NCBI RefSeq assembly: GCF_020882245.1
Contig: NC_083598.1
Location: 72,607,714-72,671,713, forward strand
DNA length: 64,000 bases
Direction: 5' to 3'
Origin: Rhopalosiphum padi
Lineage: Eukaryota > Arthropoda > Insecta > Hemiptera > Aphididae
Shown here: positions 13,503-29,449 of the stretch, in pieces
Layout of the letters: each line of letters begins with the position of its first letter
Numbering within the stretch: the first letter of the stretch is position 1
Program-made: the position numbers and the translations under genes
Notes under the pieces: model-generated
The model's database searches: none
The model's input: only the letters and a program-made list of their open reading frames with translations
Told to the model about the DNA's origin: nothing

Positions 13503-14690
13503 TATACGGCCAAAAAAAAAAAGATTTCAGAAGGCACGCAAGACGTAACCCCAGTGCCCCACTGGATACAGCACTTTCCTAAGATAAGACCTAAAGCTTA
13601 AAAGTTGAGTACACATTTTCTCAAGATTTCTTTACAGCTGCCTATAAAGTTTAAAAATGTATCCTTTTTATGCTTATTTAAAATTTAAATTTTTAATTAA
13701 TTATATATTTAAACAAAAAATAATAGTTATTTTATTTTAATTAAAAAAATTTTATTTGTAGATAATTGAACTCTTCCACATTATGCTTATTTTTTACTTA
13801 TTTTTACACAGTATAATTTTCAAAATATTTAAATATTCATTTTAATTTCAATTTATTTATAACACGAACCTGTTCACACCATTCTTCGATATTGACTAAT
13901 TATTTAATAATAGCTAGTAATAATAATATAATATATAATACCTATATGAAATTTGTTTTTGTAAAAATTATTTAAGCCTACCTTATTAAATATTAATATA
14001 TATTAATATCCCACCACGTTTCCGGTTTTTTACTCCATTTTTTTATTTAAAAAAATGTTTACTAGGTATCTATTTGAGTTTGACTGTTTAAGTTCTTGTT
14101 TAAGTACCTATTCAAAAATATATATAAATAAAACCGACAAAACCGTTATTTTTAAATTATGATAGGGGAACTGGTACGCTGAACAATTTCTTATTTAAGT
14201 CAATTGTTTATCGCTTTAATCACCGGTTTGGCATGCCTTAAATTCGTTTTCTAATTCATGTTTTTACGTAATCTACGTATTATAATGAGTATTCCGAATA
14301 CCTTAAATTCCACATTTATAGGCGATCGTGTATCTTAGCAAAGACCGTACGAATGATTTTTCAATAACTGAAATTTTTCTTTCGTTTTATCAAAAAGTTG
14401 CTTTGAGCACGTGATCATTACTTCGAAAGTTCGAACTGGTCGATTGTTTTTGCCCTGAGAACGAACCGCATACCTCCCTCAATCACCCCATGTGGAATGC
14501 CCAAATATATATATATATATTATATACGTGTATAATGTATATTATATACTATAGGACTACATATAGGTACTTGCAGCCTGCGGGCTATCGTTTTATAACA
14601 TATATATATCATACACAAATGCGCTGACGATATAATTGAGCAGTGATGTGATAACTGATAACGACAAAACACAACTCACACGTCTCGTCC
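13503..14690. other. AT-rich intergenic DNA, no gene seen
   Basis: No open frame worth reporting. A TA-rich simple repeat lies at about 14506-14555, just before base composition shifts sharply to the GC-rich island. Confidence 0.6.
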
Positions 14691-17560
14691 GGGGGTAACA
14701 GGGGAGCGGCGGCGGTTGCAGAATTTGCGGCGGTGGTGCGTTGCTCTCCTACGACGACGACGCCGGCAGCGGCGGTCGGCTGCACAAAAACGACGACGAC
14801 GGCAGAGGCGGCGGCGGCGACGGTCTCGTGTGATGCACGGTGTGAACGGCACGCGACATAATATATTATTATAACGATGATGTCCTATATTGCGCGACCC
14901 GAAACGAAACGTTTGAAAAATTTAAATTTTGTAAATTTCAAATGTAATGATAATAATAGCGACAACGGCAATAATAACGATGTATTGTATATTATACGAA
15001 CCGCTCTATTGCACACTATAATAACGCACGACGACATGCGAGTACGACGTAGACGAGTCGGTCGCGCGGCTTTTGCGGCGCGTACCGTACGCGCGGACCA
15101 TTTAAAACGACGTTAATATTAAACGGCGGCGGCGGAGACGAGTAAACGACCACAATAATATATTTCTATAAATAATATATCACATTATGTATCGGCCGCG
15201 GTGGTGCGCCCGCACTGATCACACAGTCTTCCGCGCGCAATACACACACACACACACACACACACACACGCCCAAACGCGCGCGCAATATAAAATATTAA
15301 TAATAAATAACCGCAGTGGTATTATAGTAATAATGACAACGGTGCTGCTGATGATAACACAACCGTGCGCGGACCGCTCGGAGAGTGATAGAGAGAGACA
15401 CCCGACCCGCCGGCACGCACCGCTACTGAGTCTCTCCTGTACAACAGCCCGCGTCGGCGGCACACGACGCGAAACGCGCACGGCGGCAGCGGCGGCGGCG
15501 ACGACGGCAGCGGCACGTTCGCGCTATCGCAGCCCGCGACGACAGTCCGTAAAGTAATCCGGGGATTTTCCCGTCGGCGTGCCCCAGGATTTTACACCGC
15601 CGCCGCGACGTGCATCCTCCGCACCACCCACACCGGCCCGCGTATGTGTTGCCCCGCCGCCGCCGCCCTTGACGTCCTGGCGGAAAATTGGGGCCATCTC
15701 GACTCGAGCGCACCGCGGCAATGCAAGCTCGCGGAAATAGTGGGAGGAGGTTCTCTCACTCCTGCTCACTCGTAGTTCCTTCTGCCGCCCACGCACACTC
15801 TATACACACACACGCGCGCACAGTGTCCCGCCGCTACCCGGCGGTCCTTTACCCGTCCGCGGCGACTATTATATTATTATTACACTATGTGTGTGCGAGT
15901 GCGTGAGAGAGTACGCGATCGCGGGGGCGATCTGACCGTTGGCGAACTCTGTATGATGCACTGCGAACCGCGGGGACAACGCCACTCCCTTGCGCCCTCC
16001 GCCGACGTACCACCCGAATATTGCGGGTACGCTTTTGCCGGGATCACATCGAGTCTGATGCACTCGGCGGTGACCGTACTCTATAACGGTGCCCCTACTC
16101 ACGATGTACCATCGTGAAACGATGGTGTTGTAGGATCGGGTGCAGGAGGGCTGCAGCTACAGACCCTATATACGTACATTAAGGTGACGGTGGCGTTACG
16201 TGTATCCACAACAACTCTCGCGGCCCGAGAAAATTTGAAATTTTATAAAAATTTTGTTCGGTGGTATTCTCGAGGAGACGTTGTGGTTCTAGTTATCGGA
16301 GTTTTGGTCGTTTTGTCGACGAGACACGTATCCGCGGTATATACGGCCAACCCGAGAATCCCTGTTACCGCAACGTGTTCAAAAACCAGCGTCATTCATT
16401 TTATTGACCCATAATCTCGAACCTCTTGAACGCATAGCCATTCTCTTCGAGTGCCTCTTTTGCCACCACCCCACCTATTCTTACCCGGAGGCAATTCAGT
16501 AGCGTTGTCGTCAGCCGACAACGTGATGAAAAAAATAATTCGACAAGCACCACTTAAAAATCCGCAATCAAAGCATATGACGCACCGACCCCATTGATGT
16601 TTAACCCAATTTAAGACGAGAAGAGTCCCAAAGTCATTATCCGAGAAGTCTCGCTTCCCCGTATCTACATTATTCCGTCACGGCACTCTCACGAATGTAA
16701 AAAGAGGGGTCGAAAGGAAGGTTTCGTTGCCTGCACAATAATTAGCTCTGAAGCCAAAATCATTTTCCTCTTTTCTAACCTTTATTATTTGTTTTAATGC
16801 AATTAGTATGGGCGAAAAAATTTGACACCATTTTAGGAATTATCTATACCGGCAAGTGTAGTGCCCGGATACCAATTTTCTTCTAAACACACCGAACCAG
16901 ATAATCTGTCATCATGCGCCGGGCGTTGCTGCGACGTTGCCACGGCGCGTCAGAATCGCTCGCTCGAGTTCCACGTTTTTATTATTGATTTAAGACGAGG
17001 GACAAGATGCGGTCTCCATGGCAACGTCGGACCCAGGGCAAAGGCGCGAAAGAGTGTGAGAGAGAGAAAGACAGAAACAGCTACAGAGAGCAAGCGAGCA
17101 ATGGCGAGGAATCGCGCGCAGAGAGGAATGGTGATGCCGCTCAGCCGCACGCTGTGGTGGATAGGACGTGCCACGCCCAAGAGGTGGCGCGCTGCTGCGG
17201 ATGCATTGCGTTCTTCCCTTACACTGCACCCCGGTAACCCACCGACGAGTATTATATATACTGCCCCATACGTTGCGTGACCAGATGCCCACACCATAGC
17301 GCACTTGACCTCCTCGCTTCCGTCAACCACGAGTACATTGCGAAAAGTATGGCGTAGGTACTCTATCAATGCGCAATAGGCACATAAAACTGTATGACAT
17401 GTCAATAAAAATTGACGCATGTACTCTCGGAGGATTTAATGCAAAGTAATACTGCAGTCTATTGCCCGCTAAGGGTCTCGTCACAATTGCGGTATTTTCG
17501 CCATTGAGTCCAAATAATGGTTTTACTGCTATGATAATAAAACAATATCGTGCCACACTA
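14690..17560. promoter_or_regulatory. Large CpG-rich island, likely promoter/5' exon region
   Basis: About 2.8 kb of CpG-rich sequence between two AT-rich deserts. It contains GCGGCGGCGG and GACGACGACG runs (14.70-14.83, 15.12-15.14, 15.48-15.51 kb), a CA microsatellite (15242-15269) and many GCGCGC stretches. Several overlapping open frames run through it on both strands, but they use alternative starts, have alanine/arginine repeat composition and overlap one another. Long open frames are expected by chance at high GC. The likeliest reading is the promoter and non-coding first exon of a gene whose coding exons lie outside the window. Which strand is transcribed cannot be told. Confidence 0.5.
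15242..15269. repeat. CA dinucleotide microsatellite
   Basis: Fourteen uninterrupted CA units embedded in the GC-rich island. Confidence 0.95.
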
Positions 17561-18783
17561 TAATAGTATTAGAATTAAACCTTTTTCCGTGCTCATGTAT
17601 ACCTACTTGATGGTAAACGTACGATTTACTAAACTCATAGTTACCTAGGTATGTAAGTTATTACTTACTTATTTTTTAAATTAAATACAGAGAAAAACTT
17701 TTAATGTAAGTAAAACTAATTAAACCTAGTTGAATAAAATGATAAAATCTAATTATTGTATTCAATAATATTGCATATTTAATTTAGAATGGATATTAAT
17801 TTGTCATACATCGTTGTAATATGAAAATAATAATAACAATTGCTGAATTAAAACTATCTTCATTTGAACTAGAAAAATACTGAGCGCATGTGGTTCATCC
17901 CAATTCCCTATGCAATTTTGATAAAACCACATAAATATTATTTTAGAATGTTAATAAAACATATTCATAGATATAATTCATTAATAATATTAAACAATGA
18001 TCCTGATGAATAAAAAAAATGAAATATTATCAAAAACAATGTTTTTATTCAATTGTACGTAAAAATGTTAAGTGAAAATATAAGAAAACCCTTATCATTA
18101 TGCCATTTCAATTTTTAAATGACGATCAACGACATAATTGATCTAGTATAACAATTTTTCCATAACAATAGATATGCTTAAAATGCACTTCAATTACAGA
18201 ATCTCATAAGTATATATTATTATACCATATCAATTCATTTTTCTATCATTATAGAAAAGAATGATGGTAAATATAAGTTTTTTTTTTTATTATTATTCAT
18301 TAACATATAGCAATGAGTCATTAGTAACTGAAGTGACAAAACAATTCTGTTGATGGTCAGAAAAAAAAATATAATCATTTGACTCAAAACATATTCTTAA
18401 TTTTACTGCTATTAACTTACTGTAAGTATTTAGTATTTACATTAAAAAAATTAGGAAGAATTGTTGCCAATTGCAACATATATTTATATTATTATGTAAG
18501 CTTTAAGAGCAAAAAAAAATGTTCATATTATATTATAATTTCCTATTTTCTAACATTTATATAATTTACAAAATAAAAAAAAAAAATAACAAATAAATAT
18601 AAATTTTTTGTTGGGACAGATATTTTTTTTTAGACAATTTTTTAAATAACATTATTTTGAAAAGCTGAGTCGATATATCAGTAAATTTTTATTTCTAAAA
18701 ATAAAGTTATTTTCAGTATAATTTAAATTTGAGTCACACATAGATCGTGACAACAACAGTTCTGTCCCATAGGGACTCGATGA
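17561..18783. other. AT-rich spacer downstream of Sec61 alpha
   Basis: No gene seen. An open frame at 18379-18564 (plus) is low-complexity, hydrophobic and A/T-driven. The region holds the 3' flank of Sec61 alpha, which is transcribed from the minus strand. Confidence 0.6.
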
Positions 18784-18789
18784 TTTATT
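18784..18789 (-). terminator. Poly(A) signal of Sec61 alpha
   Basis: Minus-strand AATAAA about 40 bp beyond the stop codon, within usual distance for 3' end formation. Confidence 0.6.
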
Positions 18790-18827
18790 CAACAATTTCA
18801 TTAACTGTTAGATAATGTATTAACATT

Positions 18828-22182
<3,355 letters not shown>

Positions 22183-23589
22183 TGTAATAGATTTGTGTTC
22201 GTGACAGTCTTTTGGCTTCAATTATTAAAGAACATCAGTGGTAAAACGACACGTATTTAACGTCAGGAACCATAAGAGACGAGTGATCGGCAAAAGGTGG
22301 ACGTCACGGCAACACAATACGGTTTACTTTCAATATTTAGTGGAACGTACAACCACGTAGCGGCTTGACCGACAACATCAACACGAACACACATGAAACG
22401 ATTTTTGTCGATGAGTCGGCGACACGTATGGTGTACGCATACCAAAGAGGTTACAAATACGCCTTTCCACGGATGTTATACATAGGTATATTTTACAATT
22501 TTTGTTATGTAACGTTGGTCGTAGTGACACGGGATTAGTGACGTAACATCTACACTGCAACACGGCGCTACGGCATCAAATTTCGATAGCAACACGTAAT
22601 ATACAAAATTGAAAATATTACGAATACATACATATTATTAACAATAAATTATTAATAAATATAAAATACAAATATGACAGACATAATAATACAAACAATT
22701 AACATAGAATCCAAGCGACGTATGGTAATCAGCATACAGTAACGGATTTCGATTTATTCATGACAAAATACATATATATTGTCATGGATTTATTATTATT
22801 GAATTATAGTTAACGGTTATAGAGCGGTAGACAATTTCTAACAAAAATATTCAAATATTGTGAATTTAAATATTAAAAATTTGTTTTGATTTCTATTATT
22901 TTCGATAGGATGAGTGTAATAAAATCTAATCTAATTTGCTCTATTAGAAATTAGGAATTTAGTCTTGAAGGCTAATGTGGGTCGCTAACACCTGCCATGG
23001 CGCCATCCACGCAGTATCATAGATATTCAAAATAAATAAATCTATATAAAAAAAAATAATTTTATTTATTTATTTCAGTGGCGTTCATGCCACGATTACA
23101 ATTCGACTAATTCGAGTATACAAGATGCGAAATGCGTGCTGCGTACAGCTTGTCAGCTTGATACTACCGGTACCGGAATACAGGAAACCGGATACATTGT
23201 GGTTGTAGATTTCTATATAATATATCCGTGTGAAAAACCGAGAACAGTGAGAACACCTAAGCCGATTATCAAAAACAAGCTTAGTGCTTATCAGTGACCA
23301 GGTTATCATTCATTATTCACCGTAGTTGTCCTACAAAATACAATTGTACTAACCTCTAAAATTATATGATAATAATAAAAAAAGAATTAATGCGAGATAA
23401 CAATGATAATAAATTACCGATTCACCCGTCACCGTAGTGGCGTAGTTTTTCATTGAAATTTTCTATTAAGTTAAGCCAGTTAAGGTTTTCTTTTACTTCA
23501 AATTTTAAATTTAATTTGATTTTGACTTGTTAAAATGAATAAATAATTTTTATTTGTTTTCATTCATCAGTTTAATTTCCTGTGCCATC
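22183..23589. promoter_or_regulatory. Divergent promoter spacer, Sec61 alpha / uS15m
   Basis: About 1.4 kb between the two divergent start codons. CpG-containing, less AT-rich patches lie at 22.20-22.58 kb (next to the Sec61 start) and 23.08-23.30 kb. Between them is AT-rich filler. Open frames here (22263-22445, 22378-22563, 23085-23309, all minus) have no recognisable domain. Non-coding first exons of either gene could lie in the CpG-rich patches. No specific motif could be fixed. Confidence 0.5.
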
Positions 23590-25189
23590 ATGTTCACAAC
23601 ATTACGTTCACTCATTCACCCTGGGAATGGTTTAGTCCTATCAGTTAGGGGCCTTAAGTCTGATTTACATATAAAATGGGTCCGACCAGAAAAAATTGCT
23701 TGCTGGGATCCCAAAAAATCTGGTGACTTATCACCTTTGGAACAACTAGATATGACCAAACCTCCGTTGGAATTTCAAGATTCCGAGGAACTAAAAACGT
23801 AAATAATTGACAACACTTGATACTTTTTAATAACATAAACGGTTATAATAATAGTCAAATTATATTTTAGAGCTAACGAATATGTGCGTAAAGTCTTTTC
23901 ATGTGATTTTATGGGACGGCGATATGCAACACAACTAGCTCGTCAACAGCTCATTGATAAAGTCAAAGCCAATAATTTGGATTATACATCATGTGAAGTT
24001 CAAAGTAAGGTTATAATGCAATATATTAATTTAGATTATAATTGCAAAGTCTGAAGACTTGTTATATTGTTTAGTGCCAGTTAATTTAATGATTTAAATG
24101 TCCAATGCAATAGGGCTCTTAAAAATTGACTAAGTAGAACTTTTGATAGGCACTCAATTAAAATAATACTACCAATTTAACTTAGGGCACATTAAAAACT
24201 TAAAAATCTTAACTAAAGTAACTATAATACCTACATACAATGTTGAACTTAAGCACTCAAAATACATAAACAATATTATACTCGAAATAAATGCAATTGA
24301 GATGTAACCTGATTGATAACACATCATATTCAATAAATGCATTATATCTTAATATATCCACTTTCATAAATAGTGCAATTGGCATGTAAAAAAACCTAAA
24401 ATAATCATATAATATTATGAAAATAATGTTTTTGATAAATACTTTAAATTTCCTACTGAATGTATTAATATACACTTAAATTAATAAACTAATCAAAAAA
24501 TGGGAACGGCAACAATTCCAAAATAAAAGTTTTACCTTTCAAGTTTATGTTATATAAAACAAATCATGTATTTGTTATGGTATGCGCTAAAGCAATCATA
24601 CAATAATGCACTTTGCAGTAAAATTGAAGTCTAACCAATAAATATTTGTTTTATACTTAGTTGCCAGTATGACAGCAAACATTCGTAATCTTCAAGAACA
24701 CTACAAATTAGCTCCAAGAGATAAAAACTCTAGAGTAGCATTAAAAGAAATAATAGATAAACGTAAAAAGAGACTGAAACATTTACGAACTTGGGACTAT
24801 AAGAAGTTTGAATGGTTATTGGAAAATTTGGATTTAAAGTATCATTCTCACCCGTAAGTAAATTACATAATAATTTTACAAAATATATGCATTGATAATA
24901 AATTCTTATTTTTGTTTATAGACCGTATGAACGGGTAGAAAGAAAAAAGTCATTACGTCGTCTAACATCTCAATGGTGTGATGAAGTAAGATCAAAAAAA
25001 TTGGCTGAATACCGTAGTGAGTTAGATAAAGAAAAAGAAAAATTTTTGCAACAAAAATTGGAAACATTAGAATGGGCTAAAAAAGAAGAAATCGAATGTG
25101 GAGTAACACCAACAATAACTGATGCTGACATTGAAAGTGCCCGTAAACAATTAGAAGAATGGAAAACCCTAAAATCAATTCAAAAATAA
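23590..25189 (+). CDS. mRpS15: Mitochondrial small-subunit ribosomal protein uS15m
   Basis: uS15m (MRPS15; bonsai in Drosophila) binds 12S rRNA in the mitochondrial small subunit. Four exons join in frame: 23590-23798, 23871-24004, 24661-24853, 24922-25189 (804 nt, 267 residues). I start at the ATG of MFTTLRSLIH; the frame is open upstream but has no earlier ATG. The S15 signature is in exon 3: IRNLQEHYKLAPRDK, then the basic KEIIDKRKKRLKHLR, then WDYKKFEWLLENLDLKYH. The N-terminus is arginine/lysine-containing and suits a mitochondrial presequence. A lysine/glutamate-rich helical tail of about 90 residues follows the S15 core, as in other animal mitochondrial homologues. It converges on WARS2 with 97 bp between stops, so the 3' UTRs may overlap. 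Confidence 0.93.
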
Positions 25190-25213
25190 CATAGTGTAAA
25201 TAAGAATTGTTAA

Positions 25214-25219
25214 AATAAA
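25214..25219 (+). terminator. Poly(A) signal of uS15m
   Basis: AATAAA 25 bp after the uS15m stop and 68 bp before the end of the convergent WARS2 coding region. Confidence 0.6.
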
Positions 25220-25286
25220 AATTTAAATTCTTTAATGTTAAAAACAATTCTATAGTATTAAATTATTTTTTTGATATATGAATCTT

Positions 25287-26905
25287 TTATCTTATTGCTC
25301 TTGGTATTGTACCAATTTTTGAAGCTACTTCTTGCCATGTATCTAAAGCAATTAAATTTGCTTTCTGTTGTCCTTCTTGTAGAACTTTACTCAAATATTC
25401 TGGTGCATCTATTAATTTTAAAATCTCTTGGCGAATAGGTGTGAATTTTTCCACTAATGCTTCTGCTACTATAGATTTATACCTGAAAAATAATTATCAA
25501 TGGTTATACATTTGTATTATATAGGTAAAAATATAAAAATGTTAATAATATAGAATAAAAAATTAAAACTTAATTACCGCCCAGTGTCCAAGAGCGAATT
25601 TTCTTCACAAATGTCTTCTGGTAATGATCCACAAATAAGTGAATGCATAGTTAGAAGCGTTGAAACACCAGGTCTATTTTCAGGGTCGTAAGTTATTTCA
25701 GATTTACAATCTGTAACAGCTTTTTTCACTTTTTCTATAATGACATCTGGTTCATCCGTGATTTCTATTCTTCCACGAGGATCTGGATGAGACTTAGACA
25801 TTTTTTTCATAGGGTCACGAAGATTTCTGATTCTCGAAGAACAATCTTCTAAAGATAAAATTGAAAACTTGTACATTAAAGTATATTATACTGAATACAT
25901 AAATTATATATATTTTGTATTTACTTTGAATAAGGACTTCAGGTACAGGAAATGTTTCACCAAAGCGTTTATTAAATGTACGAGCTAAGTTATGAGCCAA
26001 CTGCAAATGTTGAATTTGATCTTCGCCAACCGGTACTTTAGTTGCTCTATAACAAATAAAAAAGGACAATAACGAAAACATTAGATAAAAAGTATAGTTG
26101 ATTACTTATATAAAAGTATGTCAGCAGCTTGTAAAACTGGATATAAGTACAAACCAAGAGGAACATCTTTCAAAGTTGAAGACTTTTCTTTAAATTGAGG
26201 CAACTGACCCAATCTAGGCATAGTAGTCAAGCATCCAAGCACCCAACTTAATTGTGTATGTTCAGGTACCTTAAGATTAAATTGAATTTAAAATCTGGTA
26301 TTATATTTGTATCATATTATAACTAAATTAGTAAATTTCTATAAAAAAATATAATTATAATGTATTATCAAAGTCTTAACATTAAACTATAATAAAACTA
26401 CATATTATACATAAAACAAATAGTATTTTTAATCATAATCAAAAATGTTGAATTACCTGAGATTGCAAAAATAGAGTACTTCTTTCAGGATTGATACCAC
26501 ATGCAATTAGACTAGCTGTCATGAGGAAAACATTTTTTTCTAATTCCTTAGTATTCTAACATAATAAAAATACATCAATACAAGTCATAATTTACAACTA
26601 ATATACAACATTCAACTAACATATGGCAAAGTAATAGAGTGCATGTCAACAATACTGAATATGACTTCTTTATTTTCATTTTGTAGCTGAGCCCACTTGG
26701 ACACAGCACCAAAGTAATTACCTAAATGTAGGGTTCCTGTTGGTTGAATACCTGAAAATACTCTCTCTTTCCATTTAACCTAAAAAATATTGAATCAACT
26801 ATGAAACATGTACAAAATTTCAAAAAAATTAGAGAGATCACTTACATTTGAATGACAAAAACGTACAAGTGTATGACAACAAACAGATATGTTCTTTAAA
26901 ATCAT
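25287..26905 (-). CDS. WARS2: Mitochondrial tryptophanyl-tRNA synthetase
   Basis: A class Ic synthetase that charges mitochondrial tRNA-Trp. Seven exons join in frame: 26846-26905, 26621-26779, 26457-26555, 26106-26269, 25925-26046, 25578-25848, 25287-25482 (1,071 nt, 356 residues). The Rossmann-fold HIGH-type motif reads [13 protein letters not shown] (HLGN at residues 38-41). The KMSKS loop is at 217-221 ([13 protein letters not shown]). Other family landmarks are [32 protein letters not shown] and [12 protein letters not shown]. The first 20 residues, [20 protein letters not shown], look like a short mitochondrial targeting peptide. Length fits the bacterial/mitochondrial WARS2 type, not the longer cytosolic enzyme. 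It ends face to face with uS15m, another mitochondrial translation gene. Confidence 0.95.
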
Positions 26906-27506
26906 AATATTTAAAAAAAAATTGTTTAGTGTATATTTATGATGATTTGTATCAACTGAATGCTAAAATCAATAGCAAATGTCTAAACAATTGTTTTTTT
27001 AAATTAACATTAATCAGATAACCATTATTTTATTATGAATATGGAAATCACAAAAAAATACAACTGAAAACTACTAACAAGTATTTATGAGTAAAAACAT
27101 AAACTAAGAAATAAAAGTTATGTTATATACTTATTTACTAAAATAATCGAGACTGAAGACCATAACTTAAGTCATATTATTAAGACTTAAGTACTCAATA
27201 GTCAATATTTAAACAGGTAGTGAATATGTCAATCTGTCTGCTTACTGCTATCATCAAAAGCAGAAACAGTATGCAATAAAGCATAAGCGGTATTGCGGTA
27301 AGCACTAACCACTATAATAACTATATAAGCACTTAAGCAGAAATCCCGGAAAAAAGATAACAGTTCTATATCTTCTAATATGATAACAACCTACACTAAT
27401 CCCAAGGTTAATTTATAGGTTAGGTCTAAATTGCAATAGTAACCATAGAGTAATATTATTACCACAGAATAAATGCAATTTCATTTGAATTACGGTAACT
27501 TTACTC

Positions 27507-27537
27507 CATAGACCTTTAAAGGAGTAAAAGGTCTATG
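27507..27537. repeat. Perfect 11-bp inverted repeat (hairpin)
   Basis: CATAGACCTTT and its exact complement AAAGGTCTATG are separated by 9 bases. It lies about 600 bp upstream of the WARS2 start. Function unknown; it could be a chance hairpin or a remnant of a fold-back element. Confidence 0.6.
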
Positions 27538-27643
27538 CTTTAAATTCTGTCTTACTGTCTACTGGTCAGTCTTAATACAATAATACCATAGACTATTTTA
27601 ATCTCTTTTTTTAGACCTTTAATTATGTTTGATACGGTTACGT

Positions 27644-27672
27644 GTCACCTAGATCCCGCGACAAGTAGATCC
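27644..27672 (-). promoter_or_regulatory. 29-bp motif shared with TFIIS upstream region
   Basis: Read on the minus strand (the WARS2 sense strand), it is GGATCTA...GTCGCGGGATCTAGGTGAC. The same phrase, with a few changes, lies at 38597-38625 on the TFIIS sense strand. Similarity continues loosely on both sides (an ACCGT and then a GTATCAAAC versus GTTTGATAC phrase downstream). It is about 740 bp upstream of the WARS2 start codon. Confidence 0.4.
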
Positions 27673-28904
27673 ACGTACGTCAACTGGATCCCATTGGATA
27701 TTTAGAACCTCAAAGACAATTTAGATTTCATATTAACTATAATCTCCCACGTCATTTAGGTACCCAGAAATAGGCGATAATTTAAAAAACTTGTCTAAAA
27801 AAAATACTTAAATAACAATTTAAATTTTAAAAATATTATGAAATAGTATGAAGTATAAGAAGTTACATGGCGTTAGTAAAATCTCTAATTCCATTAATTA
27901 TGATATTAGATTCGATGTTTTAAATAAGTAGTAACGTTTCATTATATTCTAATATACACGATATATGAATTATCGATTATGTTAATGTAGAACTTATATA
28001 TAGTTTTTAAAAGAACTTGCTCAAATACCTATATATTATAATAGGTAAATACATTAAAACCTAACCATTGACCTAACAGGGTGACTATACTTATTTACAA
28101 GCATTGTATGACCACTTATTCCTTTAATGTTAAATTTATATTGGACTTATTTATAAGTTTATAATATTTCTCGTTTCTTAATATAAATAATTATTTAATT
28201 GGTATTTAATAAAAAAAAATGTATGCAAGGTAACTATAAGATAAGAATAACAGTGTTAGGTAATTTTCCACACCACCTTTATTATTAAACGACGTACAAT
28301 AACATTGTCCGTATTGTTTAATAACTTTATGAGGTATTACACGAGGCGCGTTTTTTTATTGTGGTGTCCCCAGTAGGCCTAATCCACATCGTAAGCGAGA
28401 ACGCATCATATGCAGGTGCGTATTTAGGTAGGGGTTTTGGGTTCAGTTGTCCAGAACGGAAAAATTTTAAAGATTTAGAGGGGCGGTAAATTTTTATTTC
28501 GTACTTTATTTCGTACTGGCGTAGTGACGTCAATCATTAATAATTTTCACAACACATGTGTGCCATAGAGGTATAAAATACTATACTATTTATATAACAT
28601 GGTATTCTATGGTATTAACAGTTTGACCACTATTGCGCGGCGTAGAAGTTTTTTAATTTTTTTTTAATGGGGGGAATGCGGCAAAATATGTGTTGCCCTT
28701 ATCCTAAAATTCCTAAATACACAACTGATCATATGAATGCATTCAAATAATAAAAAAAAATATACAATAACTTAAACTATGTAGGTATTAATAAAATTAT
28801 ACAATATAAAACAGGTAATGTGTATAATATATGTGTGTTGCCGGCCGGCGATAGTCAATGTGTTGGGTGAGTGGATGAGAGATGAGAGCGAATGCGTAAA
28901 GGGG

Positions 28905-29449
28905 GGACAACTAAATTAAGATGAGCTTCTTATTGATGCTGCCAATCTTCCTCCGGGTTGAAACGAAGCTGAGTGCCGACACATTTCCCGTCAGCTTTGT
29001 GACAAATCCTTCTTCACTAATAAATATTATATATTTATACATAGTATACTGTACCTACTACGATTCTAAAAATTATAATAAAATACAAACAAATCCTTAC
29101 GATTGTTGATTATCATTAGTTGAATTTCTTTTTGCTGCTGCTAGACGTCCTCCGTGTTCAAATACAGCCGAGTGCTGACACATTTTCCATCAGCTTTGTG
29201 ACGAATTCTTCTTCACTAATAAATATTATATATTTATATATAGTATACTGTACCTACTACGATTCTAAAAATTATAATATAATACAAACAAATACTTTCG
29301 ACAGTTGATTATCATCAGTTGAATTTCTTTTTGCTGCTGCTAGACGTCCTCCGGGTTGAAACGAAGCCGAGTGCTGACACATTTTCCTTCAGCTCAATGA
29401 CAAATTCTCCGTCGGTGGGTAGTCCATGATCCAGCCAAATATTCGGTTC
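28905..29449 (-). repeat. Three tandem 199-bp copies of a coding 3' end
   Basis: Three head-to-tail copies with a period of about 199 bp; matching points lie near 28.92, 29.12 and 29.32 kb. Each carries, on the minus strand, the coding phrase NVSALG(F/C/S) followed by TRR, and the shared plus-strand phrase TAGTATACTGTACCTACTACG lies between copies. Copy 29315-29449 keeps a splice acceptor and is fully open. The middle copy has an in-frame stop after the NVSALGC phrase. The leftmost copy reads NVSALSFVSTRRK and continues to another stop. A fourth, partial copy lies at about 29965-30000. Confidence 0.85.

Larger units (their letters stand above)
26906..28900. other. 5' flank of WARS2 and gene-free spacer
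   Basis: No gene seen. It holds the WARS2 promoter side, a perfect 11-bp hairpin (27507-27537), a 29-bp motif shared with the TFIIS upstream region (27644-27672), and a less AT-rich patch at 28.35-28.55 kb that resembles a transposon end. The open frame at 28327-28533 (minus) falls in that patch and has no domain. Confidence 0.55.

Noticed and set aside
15185..15906. Several overlapping open frames on both strands in the CpG island
   Set aside because: They overlap each other, are repetitive (alanine, arginine, CA-derived cysteine/valine runs) and carry no recognisable motif.
16184..16414. 76-codon frame with a hydrophobic run (VVVLVIGVLVVL) that looks like a signal peptide
   Set aside because: It starts with GTG, not ATG, has no conserved partner exon, and lies in DNA where chance frames are common.
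16861..17420. Opposed open frames of 139 and 156 codons
   Set aside because: They lie on opposite strands over the same GC-rich DNA; the plus frame begins with GTG. No domain is recognisable.
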